Positions 16,701-25,078 of a DNA stretch of 25,479 bases are shown piece after piece. The stretch spans positions 1 through 25,479 of the IMG/VR virus record IMGVR_UViG_3300037963_003384; one strand, 5' to 3'. The notes below the pieces were generated by a model that saw nothing but the letters and a program-made list of their open reading frames with translations, made no database searches and was not told where the DNA came from. Position 1 is the stretch's first letter. Every line of letters starts with the position of its first letter. The position numbers were made by a program, and so were the translations under genes. The DNA comes from a virus.

Positions 16701-17333
16701 TTATCTCCTATATCCAAGGTCGTTAATGAACCGTAGGATCTCTTCCTTGAGATACTTTTGGGCTTTCTTGTCGTGTTCAGTAGCTCTAGCAACATCCATA
16801 AGCACATTTCCCTTACGACCATGGTTCATTAGCTGTTCGTAAATGGGATCTGGATACGCCTCTGGAGCACTCGGATTGGCAACGATATCGACTGTGACTA
16901 TTTCAAAGTCGCTAACATGACCGCTCTCTGTAACGTTACCGCTACCTCGACTAGATACGCCTAGTTTTACACCACTCTCTATCAGGGTAGTACATATGTT
17001 ACCCATCGGAGTTGGTAATAATTTTAGCTTGCCAATTCCATCTGATCCATTCATTTGAATATTTTCAATCACATGACTGACTCTATCCAAGTTAATGTTT
17101 AGATCATCTGGATGATCGGCTTCGCCTAGAACACTAAATCCACCTTCAATTTTTTCTTGCAGAGTTTTAACTGCTTTATTAATCTCATTAAGTGGATAAA
17201 CTCTTCCGTTATGATTCTGCTTTTCACCTTGTATGAATATGCCCTTCATATACAGGTCTTTGCCCTCGTCGTCTCTTTCAGCAACGAGAGCCGCCTGTGA
17301 TGGTGACATCTTTTCAATTAAAGTTTGCATCAT
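16701..17333 (-). CDS. 21: Prohead core protease, gp21
   Basis: Serine protease that cuts the core and capsid precursors before DNA packaging. It has 210 residues (T4 gp21: 212). The fold markers are DLYMKGIFIQGEKQNHNGRV (27-45), the catalytic His74 in LGEADHPDD, and the Ser127/Ser128 pair in KLGVSSRGSGNV, matching GELNHPP and GVSSRGLGS in T4. The C terminus (about 155 on) has VDIVANPSAPEAYPD, as in relatives. Two ATGs lie in tandem; the first (17333) is used here, 3 bases after the upstream stop. The gene sits between the acidic core protein and gp22. Confidence 0.93.
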   Translation of the reverse strand: MMQTLIEKMSPSQAALVAERDDEGKDLYMKGIFIQGEKQNHNGRVYPLNEINKAVKTLQEKIEGGFSVLGEADHPDDLNINLDRVSHVIENIQMNGSDGIGKLKLLPTPMGNICTTLIESGVKLGVSSRGSGNVTESGHVSDFEIVTVDIVANPSAPEAYPDPIYEQLMNHGRKGNVLMDVARATEHDKKAQKYLKEEILRFINDLGYRR

Positions 17334-17336
17334 CTC

Positions 17337-18176
17337 TTACTTCTTTGCTCTTTTTGTTTCAGTCATCTTTGGTTTAGGTGCTGAACTCAATTTCGCATCT
17401 TGTGTAGTGCCACCAATGTCTTGTGCCTTTGGTGCAGGTCGGCCTTTTTCGTCGCCACCCTTGGACATATCTACAGCTTCACCGCCCATATCATCGCCAG
17501 GTCCTACAGGACTAGCTTTGTTATCAGCATGATCGGCATTGTCCGCACTTTTCTTTTCTGTATATTCACGTAGCTCTTCGTCTAGATCTTCGCTTTTTGC
17601 TTCTTCAACTGATTCATCTTCTTCAACTGTTTCGTCTTTTGCTTCTTCCACAGCTTCATCTGTTTCTTCAGTTTTTTCTGCAACAGGCTCTTCTACACTT
17701 TCTTCAGGCATTTCTGGCATTTCCATGTCCATATCGCCTTCAGCTTCGTCACCGGCTTCGTCGCCCATGATTTCTGCAAATGTTGCCTTTAGTTCTGCTA
17801 GAGCGTCTTCTACGTTCATAATAGCATCTTCGGCCTTTTCAGCATCGCCTGATGGTGCTTCTTCGTCGCCCATTTCAGCTTCGCCTTCTTCTTCGCCGTC
17901 TTCGCCAAAGTATTCTTCAGCTTCAATTTCTTGTTTGTCTGTTTCGACATCGTCAAGGAAGTCAGCTTCGTCGTCTTCACTACCGAAGTCTTCATCGAGT
18001 TCTTCCTCGTTAGCTTCGTCTACGATTTTTTCTTCTTCAATCTCATCCGATTCAACAAGGTCTGACCATACTTGACGGGCGAGTCCGACATAATATTCAT
18101 GCAGAAGCTCTTCTGCCTGCTCTTTGTCCTCATTAATGAGGTGTTCCAGAGCTTTTTCTAGTTTTTCTCGACTCAT
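17337..18176 (-). CDS. Acidic prohead core-type protein
   Basis: A 279-residue, very acidic protein. Residues about 45-210 are dominated by Glu, Asp and Ala (runs such as EEEGEAEMGDEEAPSGD); the N-terminal 40 residues form a helix (LEKALEHLINEDKEQAEELL) and the C-terminal 65 residues are basic with Lys/Arg/Ala. It lies between gp20 and gp21, where T4 has the small core proteins gp67 and gp68. I infer an internal core or scaffold protein degraded or packaged during head maturation. I cannot align it with gp67 or gp68 by eye, because composition bias hides homology. The ATG follows GGGAGA by 7 bases. Confidence 0.7.
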   Translation of the reverse strand: MSREKLEKALEHLINEDKEQAEELLHEYYVGLARQVWSDLVESDEIEEEKIVDEANEEELDEDFGSEDDEADFLDDVETDKQEIEAEEYFGEDGEEEGEAEMGDEEAPSGDAEKAEDAIMNVEDALAELKATFAEIMGDEAGDEAEGDMDMEMPEMPEESVEEPVAEKTEETDEAVEEAKDETVEEDESVEEAKSEDLDEELREYTEKKSADNADHADNKASPVGPGDDMGGEAVDMSKGGDEKGRPAPKAQDIGGTTQDAKLSSAPKPKMTETKRAKK

Positions 18177-18218
18177 TATAAATCTCCCGTTAGTAGAGTT
18201 ATTACGTTCTTATTTAAG

Positions 18219-18271
18219 ACGTCTTGGTAATACGTCTTGGTAAACACCTGTCAAAACCGTCTTTTTGACAG
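18219..18271 (-). repeat. Tandem 12-base repeat and hairpin before the acidic core gene
   Basis: ACGTCTTGGTAA occurs twice in tandem (18219-18230 and 18232-18243). Next to it CTGTCAAAA and TTTTGACAG (18248-18256 and 18263-18271) form a perfect 9-bp hairpin with a 6-base loop. It lies between the 66-aa gene and the acidic protein gene. There is no U-run after it, so it is not a standard terminator; an mRNA processing or stability element is possible. Confidence 0.5.
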
Positions 18272-18306
18272 AATATGCCTATTCGTTGCCATGAATGCCT
18301 GGATTG

Positions 18307-18507
18307 TTAAGTAGATTCGCCTTGAAATCTTGTGCCGTAAATCTGCTTGTATAGTTTAATGCGTTCAAGTTCTTCTATCTTTTTACTTGCATTAAAACTT
18401 TTTAATTTATTGAGATGCCTTAGTGTAAGCCTAGGGCGTCTAGCTTGATCAATATCAATTTTACTGAATTCATCTCTTGAACTGTCTTTGAACTCTACTA
18501 AACGCAT
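18307..18507 (-). CDS. Small basic protein between gp20 and the core genes
   Basis: A 66-residue Lys/Arg-rich protein with RRPRLTLRHLNKLKSFNASK in the middle and a helical second half (KKIEELERIKLYKQIYG). Short proteins with an RLTLRHLNxLK pattern occur between the portal and prohead genes of other marine T4-like phages, so it is likely a genuine head-assembly protein rather than a chance frame. In T4 this position is occupied by gp67, a core protein. Any equivalence is positional only. The start is 40 bases after the gp20 stop. Confidence 0.75.
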   Translation of the reverse strand: MRLVEFKDSSRDEFSKIDIDQARRPRLTLRHLNKLKSFNASKKIEELERIKLYKQIYGTRFQGEST

Positions 18508-18547
18508 GTTTTAATTCCTGTTGTACTATATATGCCTAGACGTCTTA

Positions 18548-20230
18548 CTATGTTGGAGAATCGGCGTCAGAACCTTGGTTTTCGTCGCCACCTAGTGGTG
18601 AACCTTCTCCTGTTGTGTCGTCAAGTTCGGCATCTGGGGCAATATCCACGGCTGTGTCTGTGTTGATCTCTTCTGGTCGCATACCAACTGCACTTAATCC
18701 GCCACTTGTATTGCTGTTTCCACCCAACTCATCAATAGTACCCATTTCTTCTTTCCACATTCTTTCGTTCTCAATGATCTCGTCTTCATTGAGTCCAAGA
18801 TACTTGCTGAGTATAAAACGTCTACTTAGATAAGGAACACCTTCAAGATTGTTAAACAATCCAGAACGTTGTGTATCTAGTTCAATGCTTCTATAATCAC
18901 TGAAGCTCTGTGGTTCTAAGAAACGCACTTCGAATGTTTGTGCTGGTACTTCAATGCCTTTGTGTTTACAGTACATTTTAAATTCTTTGTCAAACACATC
19001 TTGCATGATGTTTTGTAATCGTAAACAGTACCTATTGAATCTGTATTCTTGAATAAATGCTGTGCCAACTCTGCCATCATTGTATGAGGAAGTTCCATCA
19101 TCTGGTCCTGTTGGTAGATAACTGCTGGGCACACGCAATGCTCTCAGCATTTTGTTTGTGAAGTATTTCAAGTCATCAATTTGACCTAGGTTTTCACCAC
19201 CTGGCAACACTTCAACTTTGGAACCTCTACCTTCGGCAGTTTGTGCAAAGAAGTAGTCTTCCATGATGGATAATGGATTATAACTGCTATCCATAATGTT
19301 AGCACCACCACCTGTTTTAGAAGGAATACGTCTTTGATGAATTTCGTTTTTAACTCGCTCAACAAAACTGATTGCTTTGTGTGTTGGCATGTCGCCAACG
19401 TCTACATAAAACACTCTGCGTTCTGGAGCTCTTTGTACTCTGTATATAATAATAGAATCTTCAAGCAGTTCTTTTTGCTTGTATGTTTTAAAGATAGGAT
19501 CCAGTATACTGTTACCAAATGGATAGTTTGTGTCCATTCCTTCGCTTAATGCAACATGCACAATATGTTCGGCATCAACGGCAAACTCTTGTATCTGTCC
19601 TGAATTGTTTTGAAACACACCACCAGGTCCAGTCATGCCAGGTTGATTACCACCTTTGGCTAGATTGTCTATGGTGTTGTAGCTGTCTTTGTGTTGTTTA
19701 ATTTCTGTTGCTACAAGTGTTTGTAGATTCAAATCAATGTTTTTAAGAATGTACTGCTCTGGTTCTTTGCCTTTGCTGTCATTCAAAATAACTTTGGATA
19801 CGTCAACTGGATTGGCCCATATAAGTTTGTAAGTTTCAGGATCACGTATAAAGATTTGATCTCCGTACTTGATGGTGTTTCTGAATATTCTAAACAAACG
19901 TCTATCAAATTCATTGATGTTACACCATTGACGCAGAGCTGTGTTAAGTACTTCTACTTCACTCTCTGTGCTATCGTCTTTGTAATTGATTTCAAATGGT
20001 AGATTGTCGTCATCTGTGACCTGTGTGCTGAATTCACTGATTGTGTCCAAGGCCGCATTTATTTCGCTGTCCATGTCCATTGCGTCATATTGCATGTAAC
20101 GTTCGACACGATTTGGATGACCACTGTATAACTCAGGCAGATAACTTTGCCATCTGTTGGCACTAGGAGATGCTTTGTCGCTTCTTCCACCACCGCCTTG
20201 ATATACTGTAAAATGTTTTTTCCAACTCAT
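18548..20230 (-). CDS. 20: Portal vertex protein, gp20
   Basis: Forms the dodecameric ring at the packaging vertex, through which DNA enters and to which the neck binds. Its landmarks are RWQSYLPELYSGHPNRVERY (27-46), IKYGDQIFIRDPETYKLIW (near 118-136), a central VQRAPERRVFYVDVGDMP (near 260), LPGGENLGQIDDLKYF (near 335), RALRVPSSYLP (near 358) and the FNRYCLRLQNIMQDVFDKEF stretch. At 560 residues it is close to T4 gp20 (524). The last 60 residues are acidic and Gly/Ser-rich. The ATG at 20230 is preceded by a GGAAAA stretch, and a late promoter sits at 20266-20273. It opens the capsid operon. Confidence 0.95.
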   Translation of the reverse strand: MSWKKHFTVYQGGGGRSDKASPSANRWQSYLPELYSGHPNRVERYMQYDAMDMDSEINAALDTISEFSTQVTDDDNLPFEINYKDDSTESEVEVLNTALRQWCNINEFDRRLFRIFRNTIKYGDQIFIRDPETYKLIWANPVDVSKVILNDSKGKEPEQYILKNIDLNLQTLVATEIKQHKDSYNTIDNLAKGGNQPGMTGPGGVFQNNSGQIQEFAVDAEHIVHVALSEGMDTNYPFGNSILDPIFKTYKQKELLEDSIIIYRVQRAPERRVFYVDVGDMPTHKAISFVERVKNEIHQRRIPSKTGGGANIMDSSYNPLSIMEDYFFAQTAEGRGSKVEVLPGGENLGQIDDLKYFTNKMLRALRVPSSYLPTGPDDGTSSYNDGRVGTAFIQEYRFNRYCLRLQNIMQDVFDKEFKMYCKHKGIEVPAQTFEVRFLEPQSFSDYRSIELDTQRSGLFNNLEGVPYLSRRFILSKYLGLNEDEIIENERMWKEEMGTIDELGGNSNTSGGLSAVGMRPEEINTDTAVDIAPDAELDDTTGEGSPLGGDENQGSDADSPT

Positions 20231-20265
20231 ATAATTTTCCGTATCTGTATCGTTCTATTGTATGT

Positions 20266-20273
20266 TATTTATG
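20266..20273 (-). promoter_or_regulatory. T4-type late promoter for gp20
   Basis: CATAAATA on the minus strand, an exact NATAAATA match, 36 bases before the gp20 ATG in the 59-base gap behind the tape-measure gene. Confidence 0.6.
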
Positions 20274-20289
20274 GTAACCTGTCAACCTA

Positions 20290-22581
20290 TTAAGATTGTG
20301 ATGTCATTTCCACATAGAACTTTTTATCTTCATCAAGTTGTTGTCTTTTCAATCCATTTGCAAAGAAGGTATTATTTTGAATCTCTTTTAAAGCCAATAC
20401 ACTTTCTTTTCCTGATTTTTCCATAATCACACCTAGTCTAACCATTAAATCTGCCTGCCCATTTGATGGATCAAAGCCTTCCATAATACTGCCTAAATTG
20501 GTTCGTTTAATAGAATTAATTGATGTAAGGGCTTGATTGTTTGCTTGAATAATTTCTTGTTTTTCAGGTCCTGTTTCATCACCGGTAAGAGCTTTATATC
20601 CAAGATATGCTCCTCCGGCAAGAGCCGCAACTCCTACTGCCGCGGCTATAAAAGGTGCCATGGAAGATGCCGCTATGGCACCAATACCTGCTCCGGCGGC
20701 ACTCAATAACATTCTACCGCCTACGAAAGAGAATAATAATCCTCCTGCAGTTTTTAATCCCCCCATGACTGCTTTAGCACTTTTTTTGAAGAAGCCAGGT
20801 TTATTAGTTCCAGGTTTATTGCCTTTCTTATCAACCTCTGCAAAGTAATCAATACTTCCACCACCGCCACTACCAGGATCAGCATTCATCTGAGATGAAG
20901 CCATCTGTTGAGCACTAAACAGAGCCATGGCGGCAACAACCTGTGCGGCATCGTAACCTTCACCTAAATCTCCATCTAGTCCTAAAGTTCCTCTGGTAGA
21001 ATCAATAAATGAATTTACAAAGGCGGCCATTTCAGTAGTATCACCTGGTTTGACTCCTATACCAGGCACTTCTGTGTTGATCAGTTTAGTTAACAACTGA
21101 CTCGTTAATGTTTGTATATTTCTATCTTTGGTACCAAGCTGTTCAGCCTGACCGCCAGGCTGTGCGTCTAGTTGTAAGTTATCCAAATCTTGATTACGTA
21201 ACCTTTGCATTGATTGATTTAATTGCATTATTGAATTAAGCACAGTAGTAGCACCTTGTCCAGAGGCACCTCCGTCTGCCATTGCTATTGCAGATAGACT
21301 TCGTATACCAGCTTGATTACCCATTATCCCTTGTAATTGATCTCCCATGCCTGCTATAGCACCTACATCACCGGCTATGTATGCCCTCATGATATCTGCC
21401 AATCCAACTCCAGCATTACTTTGAAGGAATGCATTAGCCGCCGTCATTCCTTGACCGCCTTGCAGTTCTAGTGCCGCCTCCATGCCCATACCACTCTGCA
21501 TGGCAAAATTTGCTATTTTTGTTAATTGTGGACCTAATTCATCACCTAGCATAGCCTGTACAACATTTGCCGAATTGTCTAATCGTGTTTGTTCTTCTGT
21601 TGATAAACCTGCCCTATATAAACCGCCTAGAGCATCAGTTCTTTCAGCCATTCTAGCTCTAATCATTTCTCTTCTGTCAGAACCTGTGAGCTGTGCCATT
21701 GCTGTGGTTTCATACAGCATCATTTGTAATCCGCCACTGGTATCTCTCAAACGCCTGGTAACTTCTTCTTGACTCAATCCCATTCTTTGCATGATTTCAA
21801 TTTCTTGCAACATCACTGAATTTAATTCTGCAACGCTGAAACCAAAATCACCATATTGTTTTGTACCTAAGGCAAATTCTTTACTCAACTTAGTAAAATT
21901 TCTCATTCCATCATCAACATCACTACCCAACGTTGCAACACTTCTACTGCTTTGTTCTAATGCATTGGTAAGATCCTTAAGGTATAATCCAGCTTCACCG
22001 GCCGATGTTCTAAGTGATAACATGTTATCATACAATCCACCACCTGTTATCTGAGTCATTGCTTTGGCTTGAGCCGCAAATTCATCTGTAACACCTAGTG
22101 CAAATCCTACTGTTGCCGTAGTAGCTTTTGTTAAAGCACCGATGGCGCCTTCGGCATATTTTCCCACTTTAGGAATCATTTTAGCAAATCCTTCTGCACC
22201 TGCTGTTACCCCTTGAATCATAGGGCCTAATGTGCCTTGCAATGATGTATTACCTTTTGCTAGAGCATTGAATCCTTGTTTAAGATTCTGACTCATATTA
22301 TCCATTGCTTGTTTTCGTTGAGCGGCGGCCTTAGCCGCGGCCTCTTTTGCGTCTTTGTTTCCTCTTTTGGTATCGTTATTGTTTGTCTTGGTATCTTGTT
22401 TAATTACAGTAAGATGTTTCTCCATGTTCTTCAAACCTGCGGCAGATATTTTGTTACCACGCATGATTGAAGTTAATATGCCCTGTGACATACCGGTCGC
22501 AGTGGCTACTCTCTGCAGAGTGGCCTCCATTGCAAAGTCAGGAATGTTTACGCTTTCGCCGTTTATAGTAATTGTTGCCAT
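20290..22581 (-). CDS. Probable tail tape-measure protein
   Basis: A 763-residue, Ala/Gly/Gln-rich, helical protein. Residues 70-95 are a charged helix, 100-170 contain Gly/Ala-rich helices (GAEGFAKMIPKVG), the centre is a long helical region with many Met and Gln, and about 610-675 is strongly hydrophobic (GGLLFSFVGGRMLLS, then IAASSMAPFIAAAVGVAALA). A helical body with a late hydrophobic stretch is typical of tape-measure proteins, which set tail length and enter the host membrane during injection. The N terminus (LQRVATATGMSQGILTSIM) resembles a helix-turn-helix. It faces the baseplate hub gene gp26 across a shared promoter region, which fits a tail-tube role. No named homolog was recognised, so a different internal virion protein remains possible. 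Confidence 0.6.
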   Translation of the reverse strand: MATITINGESVNIPDFAMEATLQRVATATGMSQGILTSIMRGNKISAAGLKNMEKHLTVIKQDTKTNNNDTKRGNKDAKEAAAKAAAQRKQAMDNMSQNLKQGFNALAKGNTSLQGTLGPMIQGVTAGAEGFAKMIPKVGKYAEGAIGALTKATTATVGFALGVTDEFAAQAKAMTQITGGGLYDNMLSLRTSAGEAGLYLKDLTNALEQSSRSVATLGSDVDDGMRNFTKLSKEFALGTKQYGDFGFSVAELNSVMLQEIEIMQRMGLSQEEVTRRLRDTSGGLQMMLYETTAMAQLTGSDRREMIRARMAERTDALGGLYRAGLSTEEQTRLDNSANVVQAMLGDELGPQLTKIANFAMQSGMGMEAALELQGGQGMTAANAFLQSNAGVGLADIMRAYIAGDVGAIAGMGDQLQGIMGNQAGIRSLSAIAMADGGASGQGATTVLNSIMQLNQSMQRLRNQDLDNLQLDAQPGGQAEQLGTKDRNIQTLTSQLLTKLINTEVPGIGVKPGDTTEMAAFVNSFIDSTRGTLGLDGDLGEGYDAAQVVAAMALFSAQQMASSQMNADPGSGGGGSIDYFAEVDKKGNKPGTNKPGFFKKSAKAVMGGLKTAGGLLFSFVGGRMLLSAAGAGIGAIAASSMAPFIAAAVGVAALAGGAYLGYKALTGDETGPEKQEIIQANNQALTSINSIKRTNLGSIMEGFDPSNGQADLMVRLGVIMEKSGKESVLALKEIQNNTFFANGLKRQQLDEDKKFYVEMTSQS

Positions 22582-22591
22582 TAAACACCTA

Positions 22592-22599
22592 TATAAATA
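22592..22599 (+). promoter_or_regulatory. T4-type late promoter for the gp26 operon
   Basis: Perfect TATAAATA, 47 bases before the ATG at 22646. It lies inside the leader of the opposite transcript. Confidence 0.7.
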
Positions 22600-22601
22600 A
22601 C

Positions 22602-22623
22602 TGTGTATAACCGAAGATACACA
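22602..22623. promoter_or_regulatory. Hairpin shared by two opposed late transcripts
   Basis: TGTGTAT and ATACACA form a perfect 7-bp stem around AACCGAAG, which reads CUUCGGUU in the leftward RNA. It lies between the rightward promoter (22592-22599) and the leftward one (22627-22634), so it would be at or near both transcript starts. Confidence 0.55.
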
Positions 22624-22626
22624 ATG

Positions 22627-22634
22627 TATTTATT
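22627..22634 (-). promoter_or_regulatory. T4-type late promoter for the tape-measure gene
   Basis: AATAAATA on the minus strand, an exact NATAAATA match, 45 bases before the ATG at 22581. Confidence 0.65.
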
Positions 22635-22645
22635 AGAGGAAAATC

Positions 22646-23476
22646 ATGTCGAATAACCCATTAATGTCGCATATGCGACAAGAGAATGTTTTTGTTAGAT
22701 TGCCCAGCAAAGGAAATTTCTATAAACAAAGGCCAGATCTAACAGATGATGGCGAAATTGGTGTGCGAGCAATGACCAGTGCAGATGAAATTGCATTGAA
22801 AGTTCCTGATGCACTATTCAATGGCGAAGCCACATACAGAGTATTAGAAAGTTGTTGTCCACGCATCAAAGATCCTAGAGAAATGCCTTACAATGATGTT
22901 GATGTTGTACTCATGGCAATACGTAGAGCCACATACGGCAATGATCTTCAAGTGCCTGTGAAATGCAAAAATAAAGAATGTAACCATGAACAAGAATACA
23001 TAAAAGAAATTGATCCTGTACTTGCACAGATTCCTATGCTCGATGATACATACACAGTTGATCATAATGGCTTAACAATTTATCTCAAGCCCATAGATTT
23101 GCAATCTACAACAAAATTACAAATGCAGGCAGTAGAACAAATAAAAATCAATGACACACTTTCAAATTTTGAAGGCAGTCAGGAACAAATCACATCATTT
23201 CAAGAAAGCATGAAAGCCATTGCAGATAGTAACTCAGATATTATTGCAAGATGTGTTTACATTGTAGAACTGCCAGACAAAACCAGAGTAGAAGAACCTG
23301 AACATATTGCTGAATGGATTAGTAATATTGATGTTGTTACTTACAACACCATAATGGAAAAATTGTTAGAAGTACAGTCCATTGTAATGAAAGTGGTAGT
23401 CAATGGTGAATGTGCAAAATGTGGCACACCATTTGAACAACCACTGATAGTGGATCAATCACATTTTTTCGCATGA
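22646..23476 (+). CDS. 26: Baseplate hub protein, gp26-like
   Basis: Likely baseplate hub subunit. T4 gp26-family features are the N-terminal VFVRLPSKGNFYK (15-27), a middle DLQVPVKCKNKECNHEQEYI segment (100-119), TIYLKPIDLQSTTKLQ and a closing CAKCGTPFEQPLIVD...FF. Cys107/Cys112 and Cys256/Cys259 may bind a zinc ion. With 276 residues it is longer than T4 gp26 (208). The ATG at 22646 follows GAGGAAAA. The stop overlaps the next gene by four bases (ATGA). The assignment rests on residue pattern and on adjacency to a tape-measure-like gene; I am fairly but not fully sure it is gp26 rather than another hub protein. Confidence 0.68.
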   Translation: MSNNPLMSHMRQENVFVRLPSKGNFYKQRPDLTDDGEIGVRAMTSADEIALKVPDALFNGEATYRVLESCCPRIKDPREMPYNDVDVVLMAIRRATYGNDLQVPVKCKNKECNHEQEYIKEIDPVLAQIPMLDDTYTVDHNGLTIYLKPIDLQSTTKLQMQAVEQIKINDTLSNFEGSQEQITSFQESMKAIADSNSDIIARCVYIVELPDKTRVEEPEHIAEWISNIDVVTYNTIMEKLLEVQSIVMKVVVNGECAKCGTPFEQPLIVDQSHFFA

Positions 23477-23721
23477 GCGTCGCACAGAGTGACTACCAGC
23501 AGGTCAGGGCGGCGCAGGAAAAAATGGATGCTGAAAAAGATGATTTGATTGCAAGTTTAATGGATTCTGTGTTGTTCACACAGGGTGCATTTTCTTATCA
23601 CGATCTATTGGCCATGGAGCCTCATGATATACAAATCATGATTGATAGATTTACTAATAAATTAGAAATGGAACAAAATGCTAGGCAGGCCGCGTCTGGT
23701 AAAAAATCTGTGAGCTTATAA
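23473..23721 (+). CDS. Small tail/baseplate assembly protein
   Basis: An 82-residue protein, acidic and helical at the N terminus, with LMDSVLFTQGAFSYHDLLAM (about 29-48) and a final helix IQIMIDRFTNKLEMEQNAR. It starts inside the gp26 stop (ATGA overlap), so the two are co-translated and probably act together. The FSYxDLLxM...IxxMIxRF pattern is shared by small proteins that follow gp26-like genes in marine T4-like phages, which suggests a hub assembly chaperone. T4 gp51 is three times longer, so I do not use that name. The stop overlaps the converging gene by 6 bases. Confidence 0.75.
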   Translation: MSVAQSDYQQVRAAQEKMDAEKDDLIASLMDSVLFTQGAFSYHDLLAMEPHDIQIMIDRFTNKLEMEQNARQAASGKKSVSL

Positions 23722-24183
23722 TCTGTTGCGTCTATGCACAAACGCTCTATCGTCATCACTCCAACTGTTATAATAACCCTGTCGTTCAAGTGTTTTACTT
23801 GCATCAACCAAAGCACTATATCTCTGTAACAGCAACAAACCAGCAATACCAAAATTCATTTCAACACCACTTACCAATTCATAATGATCTGGATGATCCA
23901 TCAACAGCCACATGTCATGTGGTTGCCACACATCATTGAATTGCAGTTTGGTCTTCAACATGGTTTCCAATGGTTTGTCATAGAACCACCATATGGCAAC
24001 ATCTAAACTGTCGTCCCAATCTGCCGCCACATGACTGAGTTCGTCCCAATTGGTAAATTTTTGTATGCTTACTCGTTCATCTAACAGAGCCTTTTTTGCA
24101 AAAGGACATGGAGGAAAGTTGTTCAGTAATGGATTTGGTTTGCTTACAAATTTAGTGATCCAAGAACGGATCTGTTCATCCAT
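23716..24183 (-). CDS. PCPFA-motif protein coupled to the ATP-grasp gene
   Basis: A 155-residue protein I cannot name. It begins MDEQIRSWITKFVSKPNP, followed by FPPCPFAKKALLDERVSI (23-40), a Trp-rich middle (WDDSLDVAIWWFYDKP), WQPHDMWLLMDHPD and a basic C-terminal end. The PPCPFAxxA segment recalls the LCPFA motif of DUF1415 proteins, where the cysteine is conserved, but that similarity is from memory and weak. I start at the ATG at 24183, not at 24252, because it overlaps the upstream stop by 8 bases (ATGGATGA). Strong coupling with the ATP-grasp-like gene suggests a joint reaction, for example one supplying or receiving an activated carboxylate. That is a guess. Confidence 0.75.
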   Translation of the reverse strand: MDEQIRSWITKFVSKPNPLLNNFPPCPFAKKALLDERVSIQKFTNWDELSHVAADWDDSLDVAIWWFYDKPLETMLKTKLQFNDVWQPHDMWLLMDHPDHYELVSGVEMNFGIAGLLLLQRYSALVDASKTLERQGYYNSWSDDDRAFVHRRNRL

Positions 24184-25078
24184 TGAAGTAATCACTAAGT
24201 TTTTGTGCATGTTCTCTACATTTTTCATAATCATTGCCTGCCACAAAGGCAAGTCGTTGACCTCCTGGAGGATTAGAATCTTCTATGTTGTCGATATCAT
24301 AGTACACGAAATTTACGCCATCTGCAACCGAAAACTTGACTCTATCTGCCAATTTCATTTTGTATTTTTTGTTCAGTTTACCCCAAACAGGAACAGTACA
24401 ACCTTCTTTGAAGTCTTTGATAGCATGCCAGGTGCCCAGTTCATAAAAGTATTTAACCTGTTTGATATACTGTGGTCCCCACGCACACATCATTTCTGTG
24501 TTACAACGAGGATGTACTTCTATGCACTTGTCTCCTATAAATTCAAAATTCAACATGCCTGTATACTCTTGCAGATGATTATCTACAAATTCTAGAATGA
24601 ATCTTCTTCTGTTGAATGTTGCAACTTCATTGGGTGATTCATGTATTGGTATGCTTTGCCAGTGCGAAAATCTACCATCGCCCATTGAATATCCAACTGT
24701 GCATCTCCAATCCAATACCTTTGTTTTATCCAGAGCAATATCAAATGTACTGTGTTCACCTGTTAACACTTCCATACAAATGTGTGCTGGGTAGTAGTTT
24801 TTTAGATAATCTTCTTTGTCCACACAATGTGAAGTGTTTATGCCCATGCCCCATATGTTCTGCAAAGGCTTTGAAAAGCAAGGTAAAAAGTCAGGAGTAA
24901 GTTTTCCATGCGGAAACCATTTCATGTTCTGTATATCCAGAATACGCCTTTTGTCAAACATCCATTCAAGAGTAGGATTTAACTCTAAAGCATCAGGATC
25001 GTGCAAAGGAATATCGACAGAAGGAATTAGTTCCAAGTTCTCGCAATGATGCGAAAACTGTTCATCGCCTAACCACAT
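24176..25078 (-). CDS. ATP-grasp-like protein
   Basis: Probably an ATP-dependent carboxylate-amine or carboxylate-thiol ligase. The clearest evidence is GMLNFEFIGDKCIEVHPR (174-191), which follows the ATP-grasp pattern of an acidic strand (Glu179) then E-x-(N)-x-R, here Glu187, His189 and Arg191. The usual Asn is His, which may alter metal binding. The C terminus (LAFVAGNDYEKCREHAQKL) resembles the end of biotin-carboxylase-type enzymes. The first 120 residues hold HDPDALELNPTLEWMFDKR and are not recognised. No membrane segment is present. The ATG follows AGGAG by 9 bases, and a long structured leader lies upstream, so expression is probably regulated. It is co-translated with the PCPFA-motif gene. 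The substrate is unknown. Confidence 0.6.
   Translation of the reverse strand: MWLGDEQFSHHCENLELIPSVDIPLHDPDALELNPTLEWMFDKRRILDIQNMKWFPHGKLTPDFLPCFSKPLQNIWGMGINTSHCVDKEDYLKNYYPAHICMEVLTGEHSTFDIALDKTKVLDWRCTVGYSMGDGRFSHWQSIPIHESPNEVATFNRRRFILEFVDNHLQEYTGMLNFEFIGDKCIEVHPRCNTEMMCAWGPQYIKQVKYFYELGTWHAIKDFKEGCTVPVWGKLNKKYKMKLADRVKFSVADGVNFVYYDIDNIEDSNPPGGQRLAFVAGNDYEKCREHAQKLSDYFNG

Noticed and set aside
17539-18075. Rightward 178-codon frame, almost all Ser and Ala
   Set aside because: It is the antisense of the acidic core protein; GAA/GAG Glu codons read as TTC/CTC-type Ser-rich text on the other strand. No ribosome binding site.
24184-24252. A longer form of the 155-aa PCPFA-motif protein starting at 24252
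   Set aside because: It would overlap the ATP-grasp gene by 77 bases. The ATG at 24183 overlaps by only 8 bases in the typical coupled form.
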